A stretch of DNA of 64,000 nt from an uncultured Clostridia bacterium (GCA_937876205.1 CALEII010000052.1:1-64000); one strand, 5' to 3'; positions 34,825-43,728 are shown, numbered from the stretch's first letter. A program made the numbers and translations. The notes: generated by a model not told the origin, from the letters alone.

Positions 34825-36123
34825 TCAGATTATTGCAAGTGTAAAAAGTGATGCTGCAAGTGTGGGGAGCGCAACGGCTGTACCGTATTTTGTGAATCTT
34901 GCAAAATTCATTCTGACATTACTGCCTTTGAGCATATTTGTCCACATTATTCCTGCAAGGGCACCCAGAGGGGTGAAGAAGGCACCCAGATTTGAACCGA
35001 TGACAGAGGCATAAAGTGCCTGACTATAGCTTGCAGTGTCAGCAAAATTCGTGATTGATGAATACAGAACGCTCATAGGAATGTTGTTGATAAGATTTGC
35101 TGCCAGAAATGAGGTTGCCCCGAAGGTCAGAACTGTGTTACCCTTTGAAAGGGTTGCTGCAATCATTTCTGTTATACCTGAATTCTGAAGTGCAAGAACA
35201 ATGACAAACATTGAAAGCACAAAGGGAATTGTTTCAACAGGTGTTCTTTTTATTGTTTCACCAAGAGCTGAAAAGCCCTTCTTTCTGGTTGTGTAGTAAA
35301 CGGTTGCTGTTATGAAAAGACTTATACAGAATCCAAGTGAAATTATCCACATAGGAAGATTGATGTATGATGAAATAACCATAAAAATCAATGAGCCTGC
35401 AAGGTGAATGAGACCGATTGCAACGGCAGGCTTGTCTTTGATTTTTTCTTTTATGCCTGATGCTTTTATCGGTTTTGAAAGTCTTGTTCTGAATATGAGA
35501 TAAAGGACAATAAGCGATACAACACCGGCTGCCGCTGTGGGTAAAGCCATTTTAAGAGTATATGATGCAAACGAAGCGCCTGCATTTGTTGCAAGATAAA
35601 TATTCGTGGGGTTTCCGATAATAAGAATCATACTCCACGTGTTAGCAGCGATAAATTCCGTTATAAGATAGGGAATAGGGTCAATTTCCGCATTCTTTGC
35701 AAAGTAGCAGATAAACGGAGTGAATGTGAGCACGATTATATCGTTTGATGTGAAAATTGTGAGTACTGAAACTGTTACATACAGATAAAAGAAAAGCGTT
35801 AACTGACTTTTACCTGCTTTTTCAAGAACAGCCGACGCAAGAAATCTGAAAAAACCCACACAGTCAAGATAAACTGAAATAAGTGTCATTGAAATAAAGA
35901 GGATAAGTATTTTCAGGGGATTGACAGCACTGTCAGACGTGAATGATGCTATGATGTCATTTACAGAAACATTGCCTGTCAGAAGCATTGCAACAGCACC
36001 TGTAAAAGGAACAACCCAGAAAATCGGAACAGTTGCATTTTTAATTGTGACAGAGGGTTTGAGAAATGCCACAACCATAAGCAGAACACATGTCAATGCG
36101 GCAATAATAAGTACAGTAGTCAT
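34825..36123 (-). CDS. ArsB/NhaD/SLC13-type ion permease
   Basis: This 432-aa protein has about eleven membrane segments and the ion-transporter-superfamily repeat: FTSNDIIVLTFTPFICYFA near residue 125 and AANLINNIPMSVLYSS near 345. It also has a GNPTNIYLA loop near 175. Members include ArsB, citrate/Mg and dicarboxylate carriers and NhaD. No ars genes are nearby, so an arsenite role is not supported; an anion or Na+-coupled organic acid is equally possible. GGAG lies upstream of ATG 36123. Confidence 0.85.
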   Translation of the reverse strand: MTTVLIIAALTCVLLMVVAFLKPSVTIKNATVPIFWVVPFTGAVAMLLTGNVSVNDIIASFTSDSAVNPLKILILFISMTLISVYLDCVGFFRFLASAVLEKAGKSQLTLFFYLYVTVSVLTIFTSNDIIVLTFTPFICYFAKNAEIDPIPYLITEFIAANTWSMILIIGNPTNIYLATNAGASFASYTLKMALPTAAAGVVSLIVLYLIFRTRLSKPIKASGIKEKIKDKPAVAIGLIHLAGSLIFMVISSYINLPMWIISLGFCISLFITATVYYTTRKKGFSALGETIKRTPVETIPFVLSMFVIVLALQNSGITEMIAATLSKGNTVLTFGATSFLAANLINNIPMSVLYSSITNFADTASYSQALYASVIGSNLGAFFTPLGALAGIMWTNMLKGSNVRMNFARFTKYGTAVALPTLAASLFTLAII

Positions 36124-36203
36124 ATTTTTTCTCCGTTAAAAGTTTTTCACAAACGCAGAAATTATATCACTGCGGCAATTACAATTCAATATAAAAATCC
36201 AAC

Positions 36204-36231
36204 AAAAAAACAGCGGTTTTTACCGCTGTAA
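36204..36231 (-). terminator. Terminator after the phosphoesterase gene
   Basis: ACAGCGGT (36210-36217) pairs with ACCGCTGT (36222-36229) around TTTT. On the minus strand a run of seven T follows. Confidence 0.85.
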
Positions 36232-36243
36232 TTTATTGTATAT

Positions 36244-37344
36244 TTACTTATTCATAAAGTGTTTTAAAGCTAAAGCTGAGGCTGTTGCAATTCCTGCTGT
36301 CAGGAGAATTTTTTTACCGAGCTTTATTCCTTCGGAAACGGATGAAGGGGAGTGTGTGTATACAAATTCTTTCGCAGGCCATTCAAGACGGAAATTATCA
36401 ATATCCTTTGCAGTAACGGTGAATGTTTCGTATCTGTCAGGACTGTTTTCATAAATATCAAACACTCTGCCGCCTCTGTTTTTGCCGGGGCCGTAGATGT
36501 TGAAGCCCATTCCTTGAGTATAGCCCAGGTCAAGACTGCCGTGCTTCACAATAAAGCTGTTGTTGTGGTCGTGACCAAAGAAAAGACCGAGAACATCACC
36601 TTTTTCTTTGAGTGCTTCAACCTGTCTGCCTTTTTCGTCGGGTGATGCTGCATTTTCACCCATAAAAGAGCGCTCAGAAACTGCGTATGGGGGAAGTCTG
36701 TAATAGCTGTCTGCAAATTTTCCCGCACCCTGCAGTGCTTTGTATGTTCCTTTCTTGACTTTCACAAAACAATCATAAATATCAGCGGGCGGAATATGCT
36801 GAAAAGCAAGAGCAGGTATAAAACTGCCGTTTTTTTCGGCAAGCTCATCTCTTTTTACGATATATTTATCAATAAGCTCATTTTTTACGGGTAAATATTT
36901 CCCATTGACTTTTAAGCCGGAATCAAAACAATAAACACAGAATTTCGCAGTGGCATTATTGTCATAAACTGGGATGCAGTCAAAGTCATAGTTTTCGCCG
37001 ATAAAATTATCATATAACTTATATATATTCCATTGAAATTCAGCATCAGCTTCTCCGAAAACATCGTGGTTGCCGAAAACAGCTGTGAAAGGAATTCCTG
37101 ATTCCTTTATCGGTGCGAGAATATTATTAAGTGTAATTGCCGCATTTGTCTTGCTGTCACCATGAGCCATTGTGATTCCGTAACCTTTTATCTGGTCACC
37201 TGTAAGAACAATAAGGTCAGGCTGTGTTTTTGCAATAATTTCTCTTGTAAGATTGACTGTGTCAGGGTTTGTTCTTGTAATTTCCTGAATATCTGATAAC
37301 TGAAGTATTCTGAATCTGCCGTTATTGAATCTGAGTTTTGTCAT
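36244..37344 (-). CDS. Calcineurin-like metallophosphoesterase
   Basis: ATG 37344 behind GGGGTGA gives 366 aa; the open frame continues upstream only because it crosses a terminator and tRNA-Glu. The dinuclear metal motifs are visible: QLSDIQE near residue 16 (first Asp, with Gln in place of the usual His), LTGDQI near 54, FGNHDVFGE near 97, and late His residues in FQHIPP and FGHDHNN. A C-terminal hydrophobic stretch (KKILLTAGIATASALALKHF) suggests a membrane-anchored tail. The substrate is unknown. Confidence 0.88.
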   Translation of the reverse strand: MTKLRFNNGRFRILQLSDIQEITRTNPDTVNLTREIIAKTQPDLIVLTGDQIKGYGITMAHGDSKTNAAITLNNILAPIKESGIPFTAVFGNHDVFGEADAEFQWNIYKLYDNFIGENYDFDCIPVYDNNATAKFCVYCFDSGLKVNGKYLPVKNELIDKYIVKRDELAEKNGSFIPALAFQHIPPADIYDCFVKVKKGTYKALQGAGKFADSYYRLPPYAVSERSFMGENAASPDEKGRQVEALKEKGDVLGLFFGHDHNNSFIVKHGSLDLGYTQGMGFNIYGPGKNRGGRVFDIYENSPDRYETFTVTAKDIDNFRLEWPAKEFVYTHSPSSVSEGIKLGKKILLTAGIATASALALKHFMNK

Positions 37345-37359
37345 ATAATCACCCCGTAA

Positions 37360-37394
37360 AATAAAAAAGCACTTCAGAACCGAAGTGCTTTTTT
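37360..37394 (-). terminator. Terminator after the tRNA-Met/tRNA-Glu unit
   Basis: AAGCACTTC (37367-37375) pairs with GAAGTGCTT (37382-37390); read on the minus strand it is followed by TTTTATTTT. Confidence 0.85.
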
Positions 37395-37395
37395 G

Positions 37396-37470
37396 TGGTG
37401 ACCCGGACGAGAATCGAACTCGTGTTACCGCCGTGAAAGGGCGGTGTCTTGACCGCTTGACCACCGGGCC
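37396..37470 (-). tRNA. tRNA-Glu (TTC)
   Basis: This 75-nt cloverleaf has acceptor GGCCCGG with CCGGGTC, anticodon stem CCGCC/GGCGG with loop CTTTCAC (anticodon TTC), T-arm GAGTTCGATTCTC and an encoded CCA. Confidence 0.94.
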
Positions 37471-37497
37471 ATATTACCGACAGCTTAAGCTATCGGT

Positions 37498-37574
37498 TGG
37501 TAGCGGCAATCGGATTTGAACCAATGACCTGTCGGGTATGAACCGAATGCTCTAGCCAGCTGAGCTATGCCGCC
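37498..37574 (-). tRNA. tRNA-Met (CAT), elongator type
   Basis: This 77-nt cloverleaf has acceptor GGCGGCA with TGCCGCT (G1-U72 pair, as in Firmicute elongator tRNA-Met), loop TTCATAC with anticodon CAT, and an encoded CCA. The missing C1-A72 mismatch argues against an initiator tRNA. Confidence 0.92.
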
Positions 37575-37606
37575 GTCTTGGTTGCTTTTGTTCAGCAACG
37601 TGTGTT

Positions 37607-37635
37607 ATTATAAAGCATCAGGTCCGATTTGTCAA
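37607..37635 (-). promoter_or_regulatory. Promoter of the tRNA-Met/tRNA-Glu unit
   Basis: On the minus strand, TTGACA (37630-37635) and TATAAT (37607-37612) with a 17-bp spacer; both are perfect consensus. Confidence 0.8.
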
Positions 37636-37665
37636 TACCTTTTTTTAAATTTTTTTCAATTTTTT

Positions 37666-38340
37666 TTAAAGCTTTTCTATAATCTGTTTTATGACCTCTG
37701 TGAGCTCCACAGGTTGACTGGCATTAAGCACTCTGTAGCTGTCTGCAGCAGTGTCATCTGCCGTGTCGCTTATCTGCCTGATTGCAAGGAAGGGAACGCC
37801 TGCATCATAGCAGACTGAAGCCTCTGCACCCGTTTCCATATCAAACTCAGTTATATTAAAAGTCTTTTTATAAAGCTCTTTTCTTTCTTTGTCTGCAAGG
37901 AAAAGGTCACCGCAGCCACAGACTGCAGTTTTCATTCCTTCAATTTTCATTGCTGCTTCAAGAAGAGCTTTATCTGCTTCGTATACATATTTTTTCTGGG
38001 GCTTTACACCAAGCTCATAGCCGATAGCAGTCAGGTCAAAGTCACATTCAGTGTATGATGTGCCTGCAACTATATCGTTCTTGGCGAGACCTGAGATTGC
38101 GCCTGAAAGACCGAAGCTTATTATCGCATCAACCTTGTCATCTGCTATAAGGAATGCTGTAACTGTTGCGGCGTTGACTTTGCCTATGCCTGCTTTGACA
38201 GCAACAATTTCTTTGCCTGCGTAGCTGAATTCTATGCTTTCTTTACCTCTTCTTACAGATTCCTTTGCTCCCTGTTCCTTGGCGAATGCAAGAAACGGAA
38301 TGTATTCGTTGTCATCTGCTATAACAAAACCGATTTTCAT
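37666..38340 (-). CDS. mtnN: 5'-methylthioadenosine/S-adenosylhomocysteine nucleosidase family
   Basis: This 224-aa phosphorylase-like protein has GIGKVNAATVTAF near residue 52, SGAISGLAKNDIV near 79, the ribose-binding FDMETGAEASVC near 166 and the catalytic Asp in RQISDTADD near 189. It cleaves adenine from MTA, SAH or 5'-deoxyadenosine. That last substrate is a product of radical-SAM chemistry, which this genome uses (for example NrdG). It lies 3 bp after the TSCPD gene in the same transcript. The N-terminus deviates from E. coli Pfs, so a related nucleoside substrate is possible. Confidence 0.87.
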   Translation of the reverse strand: MKIGFVIADDNEYIPFLAFAKEQGAKESVRRGKESIEFSYAGKEIVAVKAGIGKVNAATVTAFLIADDKVDAIISFGLSGAISGLAKNDIVAGTSYTECDFDLTAIGYELGVKPQKKYVYEADKALLEAAMKIEGMKTAVCGCGDLFLADKERKELYKKTFNITEFDMETGAEASVCYDAGVPFLAIRQISDTADDTAADSYRVLNASQPVELTEVIKQIIEKL

Positions 38341-38343
38341 TAT

Positions 38344-38595
38344 TTAACCTTCTTTCATTGCCTGCTCAAGTGCAGCTGCAAGCTGATCGGGGCAGGATGT
38401 GTTTTTGAATCCGCATTTTGTGCCCTTTATTTTTGCAATTACATCCTCAGCCTTCATTCCGTCAACGAGGGATGCAATACCCTTGAGGTTGCCGTTACAG
38501 CCACCCATAAATCTTACATCGGAGACAATACCGTCAGTAAGGTCAAAAGTGATTTTTGCACTGCATACGCCTCTTGTTCTGTATTCGTATGTCAT
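38344..38595 (-). CDS. TSCPD-domain protein (TIGR03905-like)
   Basis: ATG 38595 is 9 nt after AAGGAT and gives 83 aa; the in-frame ATG at 38601 is too close. The protein is a single domain with GVCSAKI near residue 8, FMGGCNGNLKGI in the middle and the name-giving NTSCPDQLA near the end, with four Cys that could bind a metal or cluster. The domain also occurs at the C-terminus of class II ribonucleotide reductases. As a stand-alone protein its role is not established. It is followed at 3 bp by the nucleosidase gene. Confidence 0.88.
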   Translation of the reverse strand: MTYEYRTRGVCSAKITFDLTDGIVSDVRFMGGCNGNLKGIASLVDGMKAEDVIAKIKGTKCGFKNTSCPDQLAAALEQAMKEG

Positions 38596-38628
38596 TTTCA
38601 TCAGATCCTTATCTTGATTATCAGAAAT

Positions 38629-38657
38629 ATAATAGCAAAAAACAAAGATTAAAACAA
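38629..38657 (-). promoter_or_regulatory. Promoter of the TSCPD-nucleosidase pair
   Basis: On the minus strand, TTGTTT (38652-38657) and TATTAT (38629-38634) with a 17-bp spacer. Confidence 0.55.
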
Positions 38658-38704
38658 GTATTATCAAAAATTTTAAAATAAATATAAAAAAAGTAAAAAA
38701 CTAT

Positions 38705-38733
38705 TTGACAATAGAGGAAAATTATTATACAAT
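38705..38733 (+). promoter_or_regulatory. Promoter of the aminotransferase-aldolase operon
   Basis: TTGACA (38705-38710), a 17-bp spacer and TACAAT (38728-38733). Confidence 0.6.
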
Positions 38734-38770
38734 CTAACTGTATAATTTTATATACTTGGAGGTATAAACA

Positions 38771-40258
38771 ATGGATACAAGATTCGCTATTGAGAATTAC
38801 CATGACGTGGCTGCTGTCACAAAGCAGCTTGACGACCTTATTTCTCAACCCATTTACACAATCAAGCCCGAAGTACTTAAAGCTTACGAAGAGGAGTATT
38901 ACGGCAAAAAGTGTGTTAAGTCTAAAGAAATGATTGAAGAAGCAAAGCAGGTTATCCCCGGCGGCGTTCAGCACAACCTTGCTTTCAACTATCCGTTCCC
39001 CCTTGTTTTCACAAAGGCAGACGGTATGATGCTTTATGATATCGACGGCAACGAATATTTCGACTTCCTTCAGGCAGGCGGCCCCACAGTTCTCGGCTCA
39101 AATCCTCCCGAAGTCCGTGAACAGGTTATCGACCTTCTTAACACATGCGGTCCTTCAACAGGCCTTTTCCACGAGTTTGAATATAAACTTGCAAAGAAGA
39201 TCGCAGACAGCGTTCCTTCAGTAGATATGTTCCGTATGCTCGGTTCAGGTACAGAAGCTTGTATGGCTGCTATCCGTGTTGCAAGACTTGCTACAAAGAA
39301 TAAGAATGTTGTCAAGATGGGCGGCGCATACCACGGTTGGTCAGATCAGCTCGGTTACGGTATCCGTGTTCCCGGCTCAAAGTTCACACAGTCACACGGT
39401 GTACCTCTTTACCTTTATAAGCATACACAGGAATTCTTCCCCGGTGACCTTGATTCACTTGAAAGAGTTCTCAGAAGAAATCAGTTCACAGGCGGTACAG
39501 CTGCTGTATTTATCGAGCCTATCGGTCCCGAAAGCGGAACAAGACCCATCGATTACGATTTCAACAAGGGCGTTGAAAGACTTTGCCGTAAGTACGGTGC
39601 TCTTCTTGTATTTGATGAGGTTGTTACAGGCTTCCGTATCGGTATGGCTGGTGCTCAGGGCTACTTCGGTGTTTCTCCTGACCTTACAATCTTCGGTAAG
39701 GTTATCGCAGGCGGATATCCCGGTGCAGGCGGTATCGGCGGTAAGAGAGAATATATGAAGTATCTCGGCTCAGGTCTTGATTCATCAGGTGAAAAGGTCA
39801 AGAAGGCATTTATGGGCGGTACAATGGCTGCTACTCCCATTTCTTGTGTTGCAGGTTACTATACTCTTGAAGCTATTGACAGAACAAATGCTTGTCAGGT
39901 TGCAGGTCAGATGGGTGACAGACTCACAAAGGGTCTTCAGGAGCTCATCAAGAAGTACAATCTTCCCTTCGTAGCATTCAATCAGGGTTCAGTTTGTCAT
40001 CTTGAAACTGTCGGTACAATGCACTTCTGTGTTGACTGGTCAAAGCCCTGGACAATCCCCAATGTTCTTTCACAGACAAGCGAAAGAAAGAAGGAAATGC
40101 AGTATATGGGTGCAGCATATATGGCAGAAGGTCTCGTTACTCTTGCAGGTTCAAGACTTTACACATCAGCTGCATACACACCCGAACTCATTGACGAAGC
40201 TCTCAGAAGATTCGACAAGGTTTTCGCAAATGTTGCTCTCAAGCAGTACGATAAATAA
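38771..40258 (+). CDS. Class III aminotransferase (glutamate-1-semialdehyde aminomutase-like)
   Basis: This 495-aa fold-type I PLP enzyme has VIPGGVQHN near residue 60, LGSGTEACMAAIRVAR near 157, VFDEVVTGFR near 280 and the PLP Lys in FGKVIAGGYPG near 307. It is about 65 residues longer than HemL, mostly at the N-terminus, and no haem-synthesis gene is nearby. HemL itself is therefore unlikely. Codons are strongly biased to TTC/TAC/ATC forms compared with neighbours, indicating high expression. It is followed at 14 bp by a double class II aldolase, suggesting an amine-aldehyde pathway that I cannot name. Confidence 0.85.
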   Translation: MDTRFAIENYHDVAAVTKQLDDLISQPIYTIKPEVLKAYEEEYYGKKCVKSKEMIEEAKQVIPGGVQHNLAFNYPFPLVFTKADGMMLYDIDGNEYFDFLQAGGPTVLGSNPPEVREQVIDLLNTCGPSTGLFHEFEYKLAKKIADSVPSVDMFRMLGSGTEACMAAIRVARLATKNKNVVKMGGAYHGWSDQLGYGIRVPGSKFTQSHGVPLYLYKHTQEFFPGDLDSLERVLRRNQFTGGTAAVFIEPIGPESGTRPIDYDFNKGVERLCRKYGALLVFDEVVTGFRIGMAGAQGYFGVSPDLTIFGKVIAGGYPGAGGIGGKREYMKYLGSGLDSSGEKVKKAFMGGTMAATPISCVAGYYTLEAIDRTNACQVAGQMGDRLTKGLQELIKKYNLPFVAFNQGSVCHLETVGTMHFCVDWSKPWTIPNVLSQTSERKKEMQYMGAAYMAEGLVTLAGSRLYTSAAYTPELIDEALRRFDKVFANVALKQYDK

Positions 40259-40272
40259 TAAGAGGTGCCCAG

Positions 40273-41499
40273 ATGGACATTTTAGAAGCTAAATCAGAAG
40301 TTGTCAAAGCGGGTCTTAAGGTCGTTGAAGCAGGTCTGATTGCCCGTACATGGGGTAATATCAGCTGCAGAGTGGATGATGAATATTTCGTCATCACTCC
40401 CAGCGGCAGAAGCTATGAATCACTTACTCCCGATGACATCGTTCTTGTTAAGATTGAGGACTGTTCTTACGAATCAGAAATCAAGCCCTCATCAGAAAAG
40501 GGAATTCACGCTGCAGCTTACAGAATGCGTCCCGATGTTAATTTTGTTATTCATACACATCAGAAGAACGCATCAGCAGTCAGCTTCCTCGGTTACGATA
40601 TAAATATGGTACCTGAGGATTGCAGAGCAGTTATCGGTGCAGATATTCCCGTTGCAGCTTACGGTCTTCCCGGCACAGGTAAGCTCCGTAAGGGGGTAAT
40701 TGCAGCACTTGAACGTTCAGCATCAAAGGCTGTCATTATGTCTCACCACGGTGCACTCTGTATGGGTGCTGACTATGATGATGCTTTTGCTGTCGCTGAC
40801 ACACTTGAAAAGGTTTGTGAAAAGTTCCTTCTTGACAGGCTTGAGGCTGTTTCAGGCAAGGTAAGCACAAATATCGCTGCTGTGGCAGAGCATATTGCTG
40901 AAATCAGTGACGGTGCAAAGAAGCAGGCTCAGATTTTTGATGCCTATACTTCTGAAAGAGAAGGCTCAACACTTGTTATGACACCCGTTGACGGCGGTGA
41001 CAGTGTTAGAATTGACCTTGCTACAGGTGATGAGGTTGCTGCTTGTGAAAATTATCCCGCAAGTGCAGAGCTTCACAGGGCTGTTTATAATGCAAGAGAA
41101 GATGTCAATTGCATTATTCACTCAAAGAAGCCTGAGATTCTTGCAGCTTCAGTCAGAGGCGGCAAGTTCAAGCCTCTTCTTGATGACTTTGCTCAGCTTG
41201 TAGGCGTTACACTCAAGACAGGTGAATACAACCCCTCAAACACAGTTAAAACAGCTAAAAAGGTTGTCAGAAAGCTCAAGGGCAGAAATGCTGTTCTTGT
41301 TAAGGACAACGGCGGCATCTGTGTTGCAGGTAATATGTATGATGCTGAAGCTGTTGAAATGGTTCTTGAAAAGGAAATGAGAACAGATGCAGCTGCAAAG
41401 CTTATCGGCGATGCAAAATACATCAATCCCGTTGAAGCCTTACTTATGAGAGTTATCTATAAGACAAAGTATTCAAAGAAAACTGAGACAAATAAATAA
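40273..41499 (+). CDS. Tandem class II aldolase/adducin-domain protein
   Basis: This 408-aa protein is a duplication. Residues 1-205 are a full class II aldolase domain with GNISCRV, TPSGRSYESL, a catalytic Glu-like region KGIHAAAYR and metal ligands HTH near 96, plus SHHGAL near 157. Residues about 220-395 repeat the fold (AELHRAVYNAREDVNCIIHS), but HTH is replaced by IHS and the second His pair is absent, so the second half is probably non-catalytic. Family members cleave sugar phosphates such as fuculose 1-phosphate or act as decarboxylases. The gene is cotranscribed with the aminotransferase and has a GAGGTG ribosome-binding site. Confidence 0.85.
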   Translation: MDILEAKSEVVKAGLKVVEAGLIARTWGNISCRVDDEYFVITPSGRSYESLTPDDIVLVKIEDCSYESEIKPSSEKGIHAAAYRMRPDVNFVIHTHQKNASAVSFLGYDINMVPEDCRAVIGADIPVAAYGLPGTGKLRKGVIAALERSASKAVIMSHHGALCMGADYDDAFAVADTLEKVCEKFLLDRLEAVSGKVSTNIAAVAEHIAEISDGAKKQAQIFDAYTSEREGSTLVMTPVDGGDSVRIDLATGDEVAACENYPASAELHRAVYNAREDVNCIIHSKKPEILAASVRGGKFKPLLDDFAQLVGVTLKTGEYNPSNTVKTAKKVVRKLKGRNAVLVKDNGGICVAGNMYDAEAVEMVLEKEMRTDAAAKLIGDAKYINPVEALLMRVIYKTKYSKKTETNK

Positions 41500-41511
41500 T
41501 TTTCAGAATTT

Positions 41512-41548
41512 CAGCTCCTCTTTTCAGAGGGGCTGTTGTTTTTCTGTT
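41512..41548 (+). terminator. Terminator after the aldolase gene
   Basis: CAGCTCCTCT (41512-41521) pairs with AGAGGGGCTG (41526-41535), followed by TTGTTTTTC. Confidence 0.85.
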
Positions 41549-41564
41549 TTTAATATGCTATAAT
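41536..41564 (+). promoter_or_regulatory. Promoter of the GH27 gene
   Basis: TTGTTT (41536-41541), a 17-bp spacer and TATAAT (41559-41564). It overlaps the T-tract of the preceding terminator. Confidence 0.6.
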
Positions 41565-41584
41565 CATACCTGAGGTGGTTTATA

Positions 41585-43237
41585 ATGTTTAAATATTTTA
41601 TTTATATATTTATAATACTTATAATAGTGATGTGTATTGCATTTGTTGCGTGGGCGCTGATAAAGAAAAAACAGGGTATATGCCCGATATGTGTTCTCAG
41701 ACAATTTGCTTTAAGATCTGATATTACAATAAAGGTTCCCGAAAATGAGTTCTATTCAGCTGGGAATGCAAAAACACCTCCTATGGGTTGGTCAAGCTGG
41801 AACACATTCCGTAATAATATAGATGAAAAACTAATTCTTGATACTGCAGATGCACTTGTGAAAACAGGTCTTGCCGATGCAGGGTATAAATATGTCAATC
41901 TTGACGATTGCTGGCATTCGTCTTTAAGGGATGCAAACGGAAGACTGCAGGGCGACCTTGTCCGTTTTGGCTCAGGCATTGATGTTCTCAGTCAGAAACT
42001 ACGTGAAAAAGGGCTTAAAATCGGCCTTTACTCTTCAAACGGTGATTACACCTGTGAGGATCTGCCTGCAAGTCTCGGTCATGAAAAAACAGATGCTGAA
42101 ACCTTTGCACAGTGGGGTGTGGAGTATTTTAAATATGATTTCTGTCATAATATAAAAATTCCGTCTGTTGCGCCCCTGATAGAGGCAATTGAGCTTTGTC
42201 AGCACGGCAATGTTGTCCGTTACAACGCATCAGAAGCCACTCTTGAGGGCTTGGCAAGGGTTGAGTGTGACAAGAAGCTTCCGACAGGGAAATATATAAG
42301 TTTTCTCGGTCACGGCAAGGGAAAGGCTTCATTCAATGTCAGGTGTGAAGAAGACGGCAGTTGTGTGCTCACACTTTGTATCAAGAAAACCGGCAGATAT
42401 GAAAAGTATATCGTTGTTCAGGTCAATGACTGTTATTATGAGCTGTTTATACCTTATACAAAAATCTGGACCACTACGGGCAGATATCAGCTGAAAATTG
42501 ATGTTGTGAAAGGTGACAACACCATTAAGCTTTTTAATCCTGTTTGCACAAGGGCTGACAGCTCATATATCCAGTATAAACGGATGGGTGATGAACTCAG
42601 AAAAGCATCAGACGGCAGAATAACATATTCTATCTGTGAATGGGGAAGAAACAGGCCTGAAAAATGGGCATGGAATACCGGCAATCTGTGGCGTATGTCA
42701 AATGATATTATCCCGAACTGGCGTTGGATCAATCATATATACAATAAGAATTTAAAATTAAGTGCGTTTGCCGGTCCGGGACATTGGAATGACCCTGATA
42801 TGCTTGAGGTGGGCAACGGTAAGCTTACATATGAAGAGAATAAGACACACTTTTCTCTGTGGTGTATGATGGCATCTCCTCTCATTCTCGGCAATGATAT
42901 CAGAAAACTTCCTGATGAAAAAAGAACGCTTGAAATTTTATCAAACAGCAGAATGATTGCCATAAATCAGGATAAGCTCGGTCATCAGTGTGAAAGATAC
43001 AGAAATACCGTATTTTTTGATTATCTTTATAAGAGGCTTGATAACGGTAAGTTTGCTGTTTGTATATATAACAAGAGTGGCAGACAGCGTAGTGTCAGAT
43101 TTGATTTGTCAGGGCTTCCCGATGAACTGTCTCAGGGCAGATGCACATTCAGTGAGGTGTGGAGTAATACTTCAGTCGAGGTCGGCGACAGCCTGACTCT
43201 GAAGCCTCACGGCTGTGCTGTAATTATAACAGAGTAA
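41585..43237 (+). CDS. Membrane-anchored GH27 alpha-galactosidase with inserted domain
   Basis: This 550-aa protein has an N-terminal membrane anchor (residues 4-25), then a GH27 barrel beginning TPPMGWSSWNTF near residue 64. The nucleophile is Asp185 in YFKYDFC and the acid/base is Asp374 in WRMSNDI. The barrel is interrupted by about 138 residues (190-328) rich in beta strands, resembling a carbohydrate-binding module placed inside the catalytic domain. A C-terminal beta-sandwich closes the chain. It should release terminal alpha-galactose or a related sugar. TGAGGTGG precedes ATG 41585, and the gene has its own promoter. Confidence 0.88.
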   Translation: MFKYFIYIFIILIIVMCIAFVAWALIKKKQGICPICVLRQFALRSDITIKVPENEFYSAGNAKTPPMGWSSWNTFRNNIDEKLILDTADALVKTGLADAGYKYVNLDDCWHSSLRDANGRLQGDLVRFGSGIDVLSQKLREKGLKIGLYSSNGDYTCEDLPASLGHEKTDAETFAQWGVEYFKYDFCHNIKIPSVAPLIEAIELCQHGNVVRYNASEATLEGLARVECDKKLPTGKYISFLGHGKGKASFNVRCEEDGSCVLTLCIKKTGRYEKYIVVQVNDCYYELFIPYTKIWTTTGRYQLKIDVVKGDNTIKLFNPVCTRADSSYIQYKRMGDELRKASDGRITYSICEWGRNRPEKWAWNTGNLWRMSNDIIPNWRWINHIYNKNLKLSAFAGPGHWNDPDMLEVGNGKLTYEENKTHFSLWCMMASPLILGNDIRKLPDEKRTLEILSNSRMIAINQDKLGHQCERYRNTVFFDYLYKRLDNGKFAVCIYNKSGRQRSVRFDLSGLPDELSQGRCTFSEVWSNTSVEVGDSLTLKPHGCAVIITE

Positions 43238-43242
43238 CATAT

Positions 43243-43281
43243 AAAACCTCAGAAGATGCCTGTTTTCTGAGGTTTTTAATT
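43243..43281 (+). terminator. Terminator after the GH27 gene
   Basis: AAAACCTCAGAA (43243-43254) pairs with TTCTGAGGTTTT (43265-43276), and the T-run continues. Confidence 0.88.
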
Positions 43282-43607
43282 GTTTATGAGCTGTCTTTTA
43301 TGTCCTTTTTCAGTGAAAAAGGCATATTTTTTTGCAAATAACAGGAAAATGTATTTAGTGCTTATATTTTTTATAAATCAGGATTTATACAACATATAGG
43401 TGTGCATTTCTATATATCGTAAAATAATGAAAAATGTGTGCTATTAAGTAAATTTTGATTCATTTTTGTGAGTCTCTACAAAAATGAATATTAAAAATGG
43501 CATAAATTGACAATGAAAGTTTAAAAAATACCAATTATATGGTAGAAAAAGAAATTATATGGAAAACCGTTTCAGCAATTTAAACAAAAAATCATCATCG
43601 AATTTTC
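43282..43607. other. Gene-free A+T-rich region with a hairpin
   Basis: No supported gene or riboswitch is seen in this 326-bp stretch. The clearest structure is a perfect 12-bp inverted repeat, ATTCATTTTTGT (43458-43469) with ACAAAAATGAAT (43478-43489), and an 8-base loop. It lacks a T-tract, so it may be an operator rather than a terminator. Confidence 0.6.
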
Positions 43608-43636
43608 TTGACATTATCATAGAAGTTGCCTATAAT
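43608..43636 (+). promoter_or_regulatory. Promoter of the 3D-domain protein gene
   Basis: TTGACA (43608-43613), a 17-bp spacer and TATAAT (43631-43636); both hexamers are perfect. Confidence 0.8.
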
Positions 43637-43728
43637 GACGGAGTCTTGTTACAGCAATGTATATTACCCGTGAGTATACACTGATTTTATTCATTACTCA
43701 ACGGCAAAAACATCAAAGGAGACACTAT

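Noticed and set aside
37345..37464. N-terminal extension of the metallophosphoesterase frame
   Set aside because: It crosses a terminator hairpin and tRNA-Glu on the same strand.
43288..43401. 37-codon frame in the A/T-rich region
   Set aside because: No ribosome-binding site and it follows a terminator without a promoter.
43282..43728. c-di-AMP (ydaO) riboswitch before the 3D-domain gene
   Set aside because: Such leaders are common before wall hydrolases, but the conserved aptamer blocks are not present.
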